From NCBI RefSeq assembly GCF_023227745.1, contig NZ_JALKBX010000014.1, positions 1 through 51,755 of the forward strand: a DNA stretch of 51,755 nt, given 5' to 3'. Positions within the stretch are counted from its first letter, which is position 1. Every line of letters starts with the position of its first letter. The DNA is from Natroniella acetigena (GTDB lineage Bacteria > Bacillota > Halanaerobiia > Halobacteroidales > Halobacteroidaceae). The notes beneath the pieces are model-generated. The model saw only the letters and a program-made list of their open reading frames with translations. It did not search any database and was not told where the DNA came from. Positions 42,635 to 51,482 of this stretch are shown here, piece after piece. The position numbers were made by a program, and so were the translations under genes.

Positions 42635-42988
42635 ATGAATAAAAGAGAACAAGGAGCAAGGGGAGAAAAGATTGCTAAAAAGTTCTTAAGAAAAAAAGGT
42701 TATCAAATTTTGGAAGAGAATTTTTGGACTCGTTATGGAGAGATAGATTTGATAGGTCAAGATGGAGATTATTTAGTATTTATTGAAGTTAAATTATCGA
42801 CCAGTCGCTCATTTGCTTCACCATTAGAGAAGGTTGATTATAAAAAGAGACAACATTTAATTCGAGTTGCACGTTATTATTTGAGTTTGCAACAGCAAGA
42901 AATTGATTTTCGATTTGATGTAGTTGCTATTCTTTCTTATCAGCAACAAAACAAGATTAAATTAATCAAGAATGCATTTTTGTGTTAA
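42635..42988 (+). CDS. yraN: UPF0102 family protein YraN (nuclease-fold)
   Basis: 117 residues with the restriction endonuclease-like fold core [42 protein letters not shown] (E-D-ExK) and [17 protein letters not shown]. The function is unsettled. RBS GGAGG precedes ATG 42635. It precedes comM, as in many bacteria, which fits a DNA-processing role. Confidence 0.93.
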   Translation: MNKREQGARGEKIAKKFLRKKGYQILEENFWTRYGEIDLIGQDGDYLVFIEVKLSTSRSFASPLEKVDYKKRQHLIRVARYYLSLQQQEIDFRFDVVAILSYQQQNKIKLIKNAFLC

Positions 42989-42999
42989 GGGGGAGAGAA

Positions 43000-44085
43000 A
43001 TGTTAGCTAAAGCAAATAGTAATTCTGTGCTAGGAATAGATGGTTATGTAGTTCAGGTTGAGGTTGATTTGGCTAAAGGTTTACCCGCTTTTAATATTGT
43101 AGGTCTGCCTGATACGGCAGTTAGGGAATCAAAAGAGAGGGTTAAAGCAGCTATTAAGAATACTGGATTTAAATTTCCGATTAAAAGAATTACAGTTAAT
43201 TTAGCTCCTGCTGATATTAAGAAGGAAGGACCAGTCTTTGATCTGCCGATTGCGATTGGAATTTTAGCAGCTAGTGGTTTGATTAAGGGTGATAGATTAG
43301 AAGATTATGCTTTAATTGGTGAGTTATCTTTAGATGGGCAAGTGCGAGGAATCAATGGGATCTTACCAATGGCTTTAGCAGCTAAAAAAGAAGGAAAGAA
43401 AGGGTTTGTTTTACCGCAAGAAAATGCTCAAGAAGCTGCTGTGATTGATGGATTGGAGATTATTCCAGTTGCTGATTTAGAAGAGACCGTTGATTACTTG
43501 AATGGGGAGCTACAATTAGATCAAGTAAGTAGTGATTTTTCTATAGCTGAAGATGAGGATTATAAGGTTGATTTTAAAGATGTTAAGGGTCAGGAGCATG
43601 CTAAACGTGCTTTAGAAATAGCAGCTACAGGAGGGCATAATGTGATTATGATTGGCCCACCTGGTTCGGGAAAGACTATGTTAGCAAAAAGAATATCTAC
43701 TATTTTGCCACCTTTAAGTAAAAAGGAGGCAATTGAGGTAACTAAAATCTTTAGTATTATAGGTAAGCTGTCAACTGAAAGATCACTAATTACTAAGAGA
43801 CCATTCAGAAGCCCTCATCATACAACTTCAGATGTAGGTTTAATTGGTGGAGGAAGAATACCTCAGCCAGGGGAGGTCAGCTTGGCCCATCATGGGGTAT
43901 TATTTTTAGATGAATTACCGGAGTTTAAGAAAAATGTTTTGGAAGTATTACGTCAACCGTTAGAGAAAGGTGAAGTTAGTATTTCTAGAGCATTAACGAC
44001 ATTAAATTATCCGGCCCAATTCATGTTAATAGCGGCTATGAACCCTTGTCCGTATGAAATCAAACTGCAAAGATTGGTCTGTTAA
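43000..44085 (+). pseudogene. comM: comM, 5' two-thirds, interrupted by integrated element
   Basis: MCM-like AAA+ helicase of branch migration in natural transformation, normally about 500 residues. Present here: [25 protein letters not shown] start, [13 protein letters not shown] (Walker A), FLDELPEF (Walker B), and the SPHHT and [21 protein letters not shown] segment. After MNPCP (about 44052) the sequence leaves the family (no CGYYG), and 11 foreign codons end at 44085. A minus-strand serine recombinase begins at the break, so a prophage or integrative element has inserted in comM. The 3' third must lie beyond the window. ATG 43000 follows AAGGGGGAGA; GTG 42982 is rejected. Confidence 0.9.
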
Positions 44086-45687
44086 ACTTTCCATTGTATC
44101 AATAGGAAATAACTCTATTCTTATTTTACCTTTATTAAATACAATCTTATCTATTATGGTCTGTAAGAAACTTCTTTTTTCCTCAAGCTTCATTTGGTCA
44201 AATTTATTTTCAAACTTTCTTAGTTGTTTTATCATTAAGTCTTTGTTAAAAAGATTATTTTTATACTCCGCTAAATCTTCCTGAATAGTTTTCAACTTTT
44301 CTTGTGTTTTTGTTTTCTTCTCGTTAAGTTTATCAACTTTAGTTTCGATCAACTTCAGTAATTTATCAGAAATATCCAGTTTGATTTTGTCAACCAGGTT
44401 ATCTTCTTTCTGACTAATTTTATTTAATTTCTCTTGTAACTTTTTTTCTCTTCTCTCTAGCAGTTTTATTGATTCTATGAATTCTGATTCAGAATCTTTG
44501 GTTAGTTGATTTAATAATTCTTGATTACTAGAAAGCTCAAATAGTTTATCTAAGATAGCTTTTTCTAGCTCTTCACTTCGGACAGTTTGTCCTTCACAGA
44601 CTTCAGTTCCTTGTTTCATTTTGGTACTACAGCGATAATAATAAATTCTTGAATTTGTTTTAGAGTTAGAAATACCATAGGTGTAACTTAATGACTTATT
44701 ACATTTGCCACACTTTATAAGCCAAGCCAAAAGTCCTTTGGTCTCTCTTTTTTTAATACGTCCTCCAGCTCTTTTCTGGCGTTTGGTTTGAGTTTTGATA
44801 TATAGGTCGGAGTTTACTATTCCATCGTGTTGAGCGACCGATATGAGCCATTCAGACTTATTTCTGATTTTACTGCTAGTACCAACTACTTTTCTATGGT
44901 TGTATCTAATAAAACCTCGCTTACCATCAGCAGCTTTTTTATTGTAAATTGTATGACCTTGTTCTTCAAAGTAGGCTATTGATTCATCATCAGCTATACA
45001 GTAAATTGGATTCTTAAGAATCCTTCCTATTTGATTTGGATTCCATTCTTTTCCCTTAGAAGTTAATATCCCTAGCTTATTTGCTTTAAAAACACAATTT
45101 CTGATTGAACCCCCTGGAGCAGTGTACCACTTATAAAACTGGATTACATGCTTTGCTTCTTGGTTAGGTCTTAAATTAGCTTGCTTATCATCTTCAGTTT
45201 GGGTAAAGCCAAAGGGGATTGGCCCGCCATTCCAAACTCCATTTTTAGCATTATGAATCATATTATCTTTAACCCTTGAAGCAGTCATTTCAGATTCAAA
45301 CTGAGCAAAGTCTACTAAAACATTTCTCATCAATCTTCCAACTGGAATAGAAGTATTGAAATTCTGTGTTATTGAGATAAAGTCGATAGAATTTTTGTCT
45401 AAAATATCAATGAAAGTGTGAAAATCACTAACTGATCGAGCTAAGCGATCTAACTTATAGACCAGCAAATAGTCAATATTTAGTTTATTATTAATTATAT
45501 CCTTGAACATTTCCTGGAACTTTGGTCGGTTAGTAGATCTGCCTGAGTAATCTAGGTCAACATATTCAGCTACTAGCTCAATATTGTGTAAGTCACAATA
45601 TTGTTTAATCTTTTCTAATTGGGTTGATTGAGTAATCATATCATCTCTAGCTTTAGAAACTCTGATATAAGCCACTCCTGTTTGCAT
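44026..45687 (-). CDS. large serine recombinase 1 (integrase)
   Basis: 553 residues. N-terminal resolvase domain with catalytic serine in [22 protein letters not shown] and [19 protein letters not shown] recombinase domain follows, then a zinc ribbon ([14 protein letters not shown] ... CEG) and a long coiled coil (about 400-500). ATG 45687 with AGAGGTGATT is preferred to GTG 45696. The final 8 codons and the stop are read from comM sequence across the attachment site, so the protein's C-terminus changes with integration state. It is the probable integrase for the comM insertion and is 50% or more alike by eye to recombinase 2. Confidence 0.92.
   Translation of the reverse strand: MQTGVAYIRVSKARDDMITQSTQLEKIKQYCDLHNIELVAEYVDLDYSGRSTNRPKFQEMFKDIINNKLNIDYLLVYKLDRLARSVSDFHTFIDILDKNSIDFISITQNFNTSIPVGRLMRNVLVDFAQFESEMTASRVKDNMIHNAKNGVWNGGPIPFGFTQTEDDKQANLRPNQEAKHVIQFYKWYTAPGGSIRNCVFKANKLGILTSKGKEWNPNQIGRILKNPIYCIADDESIAYFEEQGHTIYNKKAADGKRGFIRYNHRKVVGTSSKIRNKSEWLISVAQHDGIVNSDLYIKTQTKRQKRAGGRIKKRETKGLLAWLIKCGKCNKSLSYTYGISNSKTNSRIYYYRCSTKMKQGTEVCEGQTVRSEELEKAILDKLFELSSNQELLNQLTKDSESEFIESIKLLERREKKLQEKLNKISQKEDNLVDKIKLDISDKLLKLIETKVDKLNEKKTKTQEKLKTIQEDLAEYKNNLFNKDLMIKQLRKFENKFDQMKLEEKRSFLQTIIDKIVFNKGKIRIELFPIDTMESLTDQSLQFDFIRTRVHSRY
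44036..44058. other. attachment junction (attL) in comM
   Basis: Host sequence ends at about 44052 (codons Met-Asn-Pro-Cys-Pro) and element sequence begins with TATGAAATCAAAC. The core dinucleotide cannot be fixed without the other junction, which is outside the window. Confidence 0.7.
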
Positions 45688-45940
45688 ATTAATCACCTCT
45701 TTTTAATGGAATTATAGGTTATTTATTAGAAAGATTAAATGTTGTTTTATGACATAAAAGTAATTTAATATAAATTAAGATATTTTTTATAGCAAATAAA
45801 AAGGGATATTTACTAATAGTCAAGAATTATTTTAATAACTGATCATTAGAATTTTCAAATAAAAAAGCTGAGAAATTAGACAACGTAAAAAGTTATTATA
45901 TGAATTTTAGTATACTAATTATTTTATAGGAGGAGTAAAA

Positions 45941-47044
45941 TTGGATAAATTAAAGTGGAAGTTATTATTAATAATTAGTACTTATGGGATTGCTATTACA
46001 TTATTAGCTTTAAGATTTGGAATTGAAAACAGAGCAATTTTATTTGCAGGAATTGGAGTGATTTCTTCTTTCTTAGTAGCTTATTATATAGCAAAAGATA
46101 TTTCTGATTCAATGATAGAACTAATAACTGTAATGAAAGAAATAGCTAATGGAAGTTTGACGGCAAAAGCTGATCTTGATAGAAATGATGAATTTGGTGT
46201 ATTAGCACAGATAATTAATGATTATATTGATGGGGAGAAAGAAGCAGTAGAAACTACCTTAGATTATGTCAATAAGTTAGCAGACAATAGTGAGAAGTTA
46301 GCAGCAACGACGGAAAAAAATAATACAACTATAGAAACTAACAATGAGTTTATTGAAAATATGTCAGCAGGTATTGAAGAAATTTCAGCTAGTGCTCAAG
46401 AAGTAGCAAGTTTTTCTCAAGAGGCTGATTCACAAGCTGATATAGGTAGTCAAAACATTGAAGATACAATAAATAGTATTAAAGAAATTAATGGAGTTGT
46501 TGACGAAGCAGTAGAGGTAATTGAGGATTTAGATAATAATTCAAAAGAAATAGAGCAGATTGTTGAAATGATTACAAATATAGCAGAACAGACAAATCTT
46601 TTGGCTTTAAATGCAGCTATAGAAGCTGCAAGAGCCGGAGAACATGGACAAGGGTTTGCAGTAGTAGCAGAAGAAATAAGACAGTTGGCAAGCGAAACTG
46701 CTAATGCAACAGATAAAATTGCTAATTTGGTTACTAAAACTCAAGAACAATCTAAAAAAGGAATTGAGAAGGTTAAAAAAGTAGAGAAGAAAGCTAAGGA
46801 AGGTCAAGAAGTTGCAGAAAAGACAGGAAGTGTATTTGAAGGGATTAAAGATTCAGTACAAGAGACATCACTTCAAATAGAACAGACTGCTAATGCTACT
46901 AATGATTTAGCACAAAATAGTGATCAGCTCATAGGTAATTCTAGTAATATTGTTGATGCTTCTAATATAACATCTGAATCTGCTCAAGAGTTAGACCAGA
47001 TTACTCAAGAACTTGTTGATTTATTAGGAGCATATTCAGCTTAA
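45941..47044 (+). CDS. methyl-accepting chemotaxis protein without sensor domain
   Basis: 367 residues. Two N-terminal membrane helices (about 6-25 and 32-50) are joined by only a few residues, so there is no extracellular ligand domain. A HAMP-like segment follows ([20 protein letters not shown]) and then the signalling coiled coil with the hairpin tip [35 protein letters not shown]. It starts at TTG 45941 after ATAGGAGGAG. It sits between two recombinase genes, an unusual cargo for a phage; it probably signals to the host CheA/CheW array from the membrane or an intracellular cue. Confidence 0.9.
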   Translation: MDKLKWKLLLIISTYGIAITLLALRFGIENRAILFAGIGVISSFLVAYYIAKDISDSMIELITVMKEIANGSLTAKADLDRNDEFGVLAQIINDYIDGEKEAVETTLDYVNKLADNSEKLAATTEKNNTTIETNNEFIENMSAGIEEISASAQEVASFSQEADSQADIGSQNIEDTINSIKEINGVVDEAVEVIEDLDNNSKEIEQIVEMITNIAEQTNLLALNAAIEAARAGEHGQGFAVVAEEIRQLASETANATDKIANLVTKTQEQSKKGIEKVKKVEKKAKEGQEVAEKTGSVFEGIKDSVQETSLQIEQTANATNDLAQNSDQLIGNSSNIVDASNITSESAQELDQITQELVDLLGAYSA

Positions 47045-47184
47045 TAAATAAAAAAGTGTAAAAAAGAGCTTAGCCTAAAAGTTTTGATTTTTTAATAGGA
47101 GCAGAGTTTTTATTCATATTATTATGAGTTCAATAGGTTTAAATCTATTTGAGAGTTATGAAGATTAAATAAGTAAAATAAAAA

Positions 47185-47235
47185 AGTTAAATAGATAAAG
47201 GCATCTTGCAGCAAGATGCCTTTATCTATTTAACT
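47185..47235. terminator. bidirectional terminator between MCP and recombinase 2
   Basis: 25-bp perfect inverted repeat (arm ends AAATAGATAAAGGCATCTTGC, near-central single base) at 47185-47209 and 47211-47235, flanked by A-rich and T-rich sequence. It serves the converging MCP and recombinase genes. Its length is unusual for a terminator, so a recombination or replication-related site is an alternative. Confidence 0.75.
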
Positions 47236-47251
47236 AACTAAATCAAGATAA

Positions 47252-48844
47252 TTAAAGAAATAACTCTAATTCAATTTCTCCCTCATTATAAATAATCCTA
47301 TTGATTACTGTCTGTAAAAAACTTCTTTTTTCCTCAAATTCCATCTGCTCAAAATTATCATTAAAGTCTTTAAATCTATCTAAAATCAATCGTTTGTTAT
47401 ATTCTTCAGCCTCATAACTAAAAAGTTTAGTCTTAATTTCTTCTAGATTTTCAGTTAATTCTTTTTTCTTTTTCTCTAACTCTTCGATCTGCTCTTCAAT
47501 TTTAGTTATTAATTTATCAGAATTAACTTTAGTTAAGGAATTGATCAATCTATCTTCTTCTTTTATTATTTCAGTTAATTGATTATTAATTAACTCTTTT
47601 TCCTCCTCTAATAAGTCTATTGAGTTTTTAAAACTAGCCTCTAATCTTTCTTCAGCATTATCAAAAAAGGTATCGCTTTTATGAATAAGAGATAATTTAT
47701 CGAGTACTACTTTCTCTATCTTTTCTGCTCTAACTGATTGACCTTCACAGACTGCTTTACCCATCTTTCTTTTACTATTACATTTATAATACCTATACTT
47801 TTTCTTGGTTCCATCAGCAAGAGTAGAAGTAGAATAACTATAAGTCATGGCTCGTCCACATTTACCACATTTGAGTAACCAAGCTAAAAGACTTTTTCCT
47901 GTTCCAGCTCGAATTGGTTTGTTGGTTCGTGATTGACGCTTCTTTTGAGTTTTGATAAAAAGTTCAGCTGGTACTATTCCTTGGTGTTGAGCAACTGAGA
48001 TTAACCACTTATCTTTATCTCTAATTGTTTCATTTTTTCCTTTTGGGTTTCTGCGGTTATAACAGATAAAACCTCGTTTATTATCAGCAGTATCTTTATT
48101 AAAAACCTCAAAGCCCTGATCTTCAAAATAAGAGATTGACTGTTCATCAGCTATACAGTAGATAGGATTTTTAAGTAATCTACTCATCTGGCTTCCCTGC
48201 CAGTAGTTGTTATTAGAAGTAGTGATTCCTAACTTATTAGCCTTGACAACACACTTCCTAATTGAGCCACCTGGAGCAATGTACCACTTATAAAATTGAA
48301 GAACATGTTTTGCTTCTTGATTAGGTTTTAAATTAGCCGCTTCAGTATCTTCAGTTTGTGTAAAACCAAAGGGGATTGGCCCGCCATTCCAGACTCCATT
48401 TTGGGCATTTTGAATCATATTATCTTTAACTCTTTCACCGATCATCTCTGACTCAAACTGAGCAAAGTCTATTAGAATATTTCTCACCAGACGCCCCATT
48501 GGGCTGGAAGTATCAAAGTGTTGAGTGATAGAGACAAAGTTAATATCTTTTTCTTCTAGAATTTCCATATAATTATGAAAGTCATTAACTGATCTAGCAA
48601 AGCGATCAAGTTTATAGACTAGAAGATAGTCAATATCGATCTTATTTTCTTCAATATCTTCAAATAACTTCTGAAAATCAGGCCGATTAGTTGATCTGCC
48701 AGAGTAATCTAAGTCCATATATTGACTTACAAGTTCAATATCATGTAGCTCGCAATAGTGTTTGATCTTTCTTAGTTGTGTATCTTGAGTAATCATACTA
48801 TCTCGATGTTTAGAAACTCGAATATAACAGACCCCTTTTTTCAA
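47252..48844 (-). CDS. large serine recombinase 2
   Basis: 530 residues with the same architecture as recombinase 1: catalytic serine in VCYIRVSKHRD (Ser11), [29 protein letters not shown], zinc ribbon KCGKCGRAMTYSY ... CEG, and a coiled-coil C-terminus. The shared stretch [14 protein letters not shown] is identical. TTG 48844, 8-9 nt after GGAGG, is preferred to TTG 48862. It lies downstream of the ImmA-like and repressor genes on the same strand, the classical repressor-immA-int layout, so it may be the integrase of the resident phage while recombinase 1 marks a second or older insertion. Confidence 0.9.
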   Translation of the reverse strand: MKKGVCYIRVSKHRDSMITQDTQLRKIKHYCELHDIELVSQYMDLDYSGRSTNRPDFQKLFEDIEENKIDIDYLLVYKLDRFARSVNDFHNYMEILEEKDINFVSITQHFDTSSPMGRLVRNILIDFAQFESEMIGERVKDNMIQNAQNGVWNGGPIPFGFTQTEDTEAANLKPNQEAKHVLQFYKWYIAPGGSIRKCVVKANKLGITTSNNNYWQGSQMSRLLKNPIYCIADEQSISYFEDQGFEVFNKDTADNKRGFICYNRRNPKGKNETIRDKDKWLISVAQHQGIVPAELFIKTQKKRQSRTNKPIRAGTGKSLLAWLLKCGKCGRAMTYSYSTSTLADGTKKKYRYYKCNSKRKMGKAVCEGQSVRAEKIEKVVLDKLSLIHKSDTFFDNAEERLEASFKNSIDLLEEEKELINNQLTEIIKEEDRLINSLTKVNSDKLITKIEEQIEELEKKKKELTENLEEIKTKLFSYEAEEYNKRLILDRFKDFNDNFEQMEFEEKRSFLQTVINRIIYNEGEIELELFL

Positions 48845-48936
48845 TTGGCTGCCTCCTCTCAATGGAATTAATGATTACAACTGTAAATATAGTATATAAA
48901 TGCTATAAATTTACATAAGAAAGAAAAAATAAAAAG

Positions 48937-49404
48937 CTATTCTTCAATAGTATAAGTAAGATTTAAATTTTCTATTTGCTGAATAACTAATTCTCTAGGA
49001 ACTTTAAAATGATTTTTAATTTTTTGAGTAGAACCATTATATTTTTGAGCGATTTTCTTAACTTCAGTCTCAGGTAATAGTAGTTCCCTGGCACAAGCTT
49101 TAGCAGATAGGTCAGAGGAGGGGGCAGAATAGCCCTCAAATATAAGTCCGTGGTTATCAAGTAAGATATGTGCGATATTTATAGTGATTTCAAATCTAAG
49201 TTTTTCATCAGATAAGTTATTATTAGCAAAAATTAGTCTTTGATTCTTATCAGCGTAGAATACAGTTCCCTTTCCCTCGAAGTTACAATAAATTAGCTTA
49301 ATATCTAAAATATTAACTATTTTTTTAATATTAATAGGAAAGTTGAGATTATGAGTTTCTAAAAATTGTTTTGCTATTTGTTGAGCTTCTTTTTGATTTG
49401 TCAT
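48937..49404 (-). CDS. ImmA/IrrE-like protein with degenerate zinc motif
   Basis: 155 residues with the ImmA/IrrE layout: N-terminal helices, KLRF before the active-site helix and the conserved AKACARELLLPE after it. ImmA cleaves the phage repressor ImmR. The expected HExxH is replaced by INIAH (residues 75-79): the first His and the Glu are lost, only His79 remains. It may therefore bind the repressor without cutting it, or be decaying. RBS GAGAGGAG precedes ATG 49404. It is encoded 50 nt after the repressor gene. Confidence 0.75.
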   Translation of the reverse strand: MTNQKEAQQIAKQFLETHNLNFPINIKKIVNILDIKLIYCNFEGKGTVFYADKNQRLIFANNNLSDEKLRFEITINIAHILLDNHGLIFEGYSAPSSDLSAKACARELLLPETEVKKIAQKYNGSTQKIKNHFKVPRELVIQQIENLNLTYTIEE

Positions 49405-49454
49405 TTATCTCGACTCCTCTCTTATTAACATTTGAGTTTATTGTAGAAGAGAAA

Positions 49455-49865
49455 TTACTTACCCACCTCCTCATCATCAGTTATTAATTTAATAATTTCA
49501 ATTGCTTTTACCAAGTCTTTGTCAGTTAATCCTTCAGATGCTCTTAATAATACTTTTCGCTGTTTATCGCTAACTAAATTAATTAAAAGATCCAATTCCT
49601 CATCATCTAATGAATTTAAGACTTGATTAGGGATAACCTTTTCAAGTTTAGCCATTGGATTTTTTTCATCAGTAAGCTCCAGTAAGTAATCTACCGATAC
49701 GTTAAAGTAATCAGCTATTCGTTTTAAAATTTGATAGTCTGGCTCTCGGTTGCCACTTTCATAAAGAGAGATAGTTGATTCTCCAATATTTAGTTCTTTT
49801 GCTAATTTGGCTTGAGTAAGTTCTGCCTCTTTTCTTAGCTTTTTTAATCTCCTACCAATGGACAT
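49455..49865 (-). CDS. XRE-family phage repressor (ImmR/CI-like)
   Basis: 136 residues. N-terminal helix-turn-helix RLKKLRKEAELTQAKLAKEL, NIGESTISLYESGNREPDYQ, followed by DYFNVSVDYLLE, the pattern of SinR/ImmR repressors. The C-terminal about 70 residues are probably for dimerisation. It is divergent from the Cro-like gene at 50051, with a 185-nt operator region between. RBS GAGGTGAT precedes ATG 49865. It is likely the lysogenic repressor, with the ImmA-like protein as partner. Confidence 0.9.
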   Translation of the reverse strand: MSIGRRLKKLRKEAELTQAKLAKELNIGESTISLYESGNREPDYQILKRIADYFNVSVDYLLELTDEKNPMAKLEKVIPNQVLNSLDDEELDLLINLVSDKQRKVLLRASEGLTDKDLVKAIEIIKLITDDEEVGK

Positions 49866-49942
49866 ATAATCACCTCACTTTCATCATACTTATTATTTAT
49901 TATACTTTACAAATAGAAAAGTTTCAAATTATTAGATTAACT

Positions 49943-50038
49943 TTTCAAAATGAAATCTTTTGTTAATAAATCCTCCTCTAAACTTGACATATTGAAAATG
50001 AACCTTTATAATATAATCAAATAGTTTGCAATATGAAA
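49943..50038. promoter_or_regulatory. operator region with repeated TTnCAnnATGAAA sites
   Basis: Imperfect palindromes TTTCAAAATGAAA (49943-49955), TTGAAAATGAA (49992-50002) and TTGCAATATGAAA (50026-50038), with a fourth, inverted-looking TTTCATAATGCAA at 50256-50268 just after the Cro-like gene. They flank and overlap the rightward promoter, as expected for repressor/Cro binding sites. Confidence 0.6.
49984..50012 (+). promoter_or_regulatory. early rightward phage promoter
   Basis: Full consensus TTGACA (49984-49989), 17-nt spacer, TATAAT (50007-50012). An operator-like site (49992-50002) lies between the two hexamers and a second just downstream. Confidence 0.85.
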
Positions 50039-50050
50039 GGAGGGAGGTTT

Positions 50051-50263
50051 ATGGATGAAGATGTTAAATCCCGTTTAGTTCAATTTAGAGAAGAAGCAGA
50101 CCTAACACAGAAGGATTTAGCAGACAAATTAGAAATATCAGAAAGCTACTATTGTTTGCTAGAAAATGGGAAAAGGAGAATGACTTTAGATAATGCTTTG
50201 CAGATTGCAAATGAGCTGGATAAGACCTTGAATGATATTTTTTTAGGTAGCGACTTTTCATAA
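50051..50263 (+). CDS. XRE-family Cro-like regulator
   Basis: 70-residue protein that is almost only a helix-turn-helix domain: RLVQFREEADLTQKDLADKL, EISESYYCLLENGKRRMTLD, ANELDKTLNDIF. ATG 50051 is chosen because GAAAGGAGGGAGG (50035-50047) is the ribosome site, which excludes ATG 50033. First gene of the rightward early transcript, facing the repressor gene. Confidence 0.88.
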   Translation: MDEDVKSRLVQFREEADLTQKDLADKLEISESYYCLLENGKRRMTLDNALQIANELDKTLNDIFLGSDFS

Positions 50264-50350
50264 TGCAATCTTTTGAGGGGTTTATCTTTTATTTTATACT
50301 ATTTAAAGGAAAGTTATAACCTTGACTTTTTAAAAGGAGGGTAGTAAAAA

Positions 50351-50503
50351 GTGAAGCGGGAGATTAAGATTACTAAAGTCAAGTTTTTAAATAATCAAGA
50401 AAAGATAAAGGAAGCAGCAGAGATATATGCAACAGCAGTTAAGAAGAACTTAGAAAGGTTAAATAAAAAAGAAACACCCGCGGCAACGGGTGCTTCCAAG
50501 TAA
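50351..50503 (+). CDS. small phage protein, 50 residues
   Basis: GTG 50351 with AAAAGGAGGG about 10 nt upstream opens a 50-codon frame to TAA 50503. The product is basic and helical (KREIKITKVKFLNN start, AAEIYATAVKKNLERLNKKE middle). No family recognised. Its last codons overlap a GC-rich hairpin ACACCC / GGGTGC (50473-50492) that reads as a terminator only on the minus strand (T-run TTTCTTTTTT there). Between 50264 and 50350 nothing else is seen apart from an operator-like site. Confidence 0.55.
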   Translation: MKREIKITKVKFLNNQEKIKEAAEIYATAVKKNLERLNKKETPAATGASK

Positions 50504-50576
50504 AGACATCTTATTATTTATAATACCATAATTATTTTTAGTTAGCAATTTAAATTGTATGGGGAGGTATATTAAG

Positions 50577-51482
50577 TTGAATATCAGTAATTTAGGAGAA
50601 CCTTCTATCATCTGTAAAGCAATTGTTGAAGAAAAGAAGTCTTTAGTTTATAAACCAGCTTTGAATGAAATAACTAGTTCTGTTCTGTCTTCAATTTTAT
50701 TACAACAGATTATGTACTGGGCAGAAAAAAGTGATAATAAATTCTTCAAGTTCATGTCTCCCTGTAAACATGAAAAATATAAAAAGGGTGATAGTTGGCA
50801 GGAGGAACTTGGATTTAGTAAATATGAGCTGAGAACTGCTTTTAAAAATATAGCCTTTAAGTTAGGTAAGAGTAAAAATAAGATAAAGAAAAAAGATGCT
50901 TTTGTGATTTACTATACAGATAGTAAAAGATTAACCTGGTATTCTATTAATTGGAATGTATTAAATAAAGCTATAAACTCTATTTATTCAGAAAATCTGG
51001 ATTCTAGAAATACTAAGGAAAATGTGAATTCTAAAGATACTAAAGAAAATCTGTCTACCGAAAATACTATCCTTACAGAGATTACTACAGAGATTACTAC
51101 AGAGAATACTTACAAAGAAGAAGGAAAAGGGTTGGCCCAATTTTATGAAAAAGCTTTGGGAAGAACGATCAATTCTTATCAGTTAGATCTACTAGTAAGT
51201 TACTTGAACGATGGATTAAGTTTAGAAGTAGTAGTTTTAGCAATAAAAAAAGCAAGTGTTAATAATATTTATAGATTTTCTTATATAAAAGAGTTGCTCG
51301 ATGATTGGTTGGCCCAGGGATTAATGACGATTAAGCAGGTTAAAGGTTATCTTAATCAGCGTAAAGGTAAAGCAAAAAAGAAGAAGAATGAAAATGATTT
51401 ACCACAAAACATTCAAAACGCCTTAAGCCTAGTTGAAGAATGTGAGTTAGCAGAGGAGCTAGGTGGTGAGGTAGATGACTAA
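50577..51482 (+). CDS. phage replication initiation protein, DnaD-like C-terminus
   Basis: 301 residues. The N-terminal part (to about residue 150) resembles phage replisome organiser winged-helix regions (TSSVLSSILLQQIMYWAEKS, ELGFSKYELRTAFKNI, RLTWYSINWNVLN). A variable linker has imperfect repeats (NTKENVNSKDTKENLSTENT, EITTEITTEN). A DnaD/DnaB_2 type domain follows (LAQFYEKALGRTINSYQLDLLVSYLND ... FSYIKELLDDWLAQGL, in pieces). It probably recognises the phage origin and recruits a helicase loader. TTG 50577 is preferred to ATG 50559, because GGGGAGG at 50561-50567 is then the ribosome site. It overlaps the next gene by 8 nt. Confidence 0.8.
   Translation: MNISNLGEPSIICKAIVEEKKSLVYKPALNEITSSVLSSILLQQIMYWAEKSDNKFFKFMSPCKHEKYKKGDSWQEELGFSKYELRTAFKNIAFKLGKSKNKIKKKDAFVIYYTDSKRLTWYSINWNVLNKAINSIYSENLDSRNTKENVNSKDTKENLSTENTILTEITTEITTENTYKEEGKGLAQFYEKALGRTINSYQLDLLVSYLNDGLSLEVVVLAIKKASVNNIYRFSYIKELLDDWLAQGLMTIKQVKGYLNQRKGKAKKKKNENDLPQNIQNALSLVEECELAEELGGEVDD

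Noticed and set aside
44054-44284. Plus-strand frame antisense to the recombinase 1 end
   Set aside because: Shadow of the recombinase coiled-coil region; no ribosome site.
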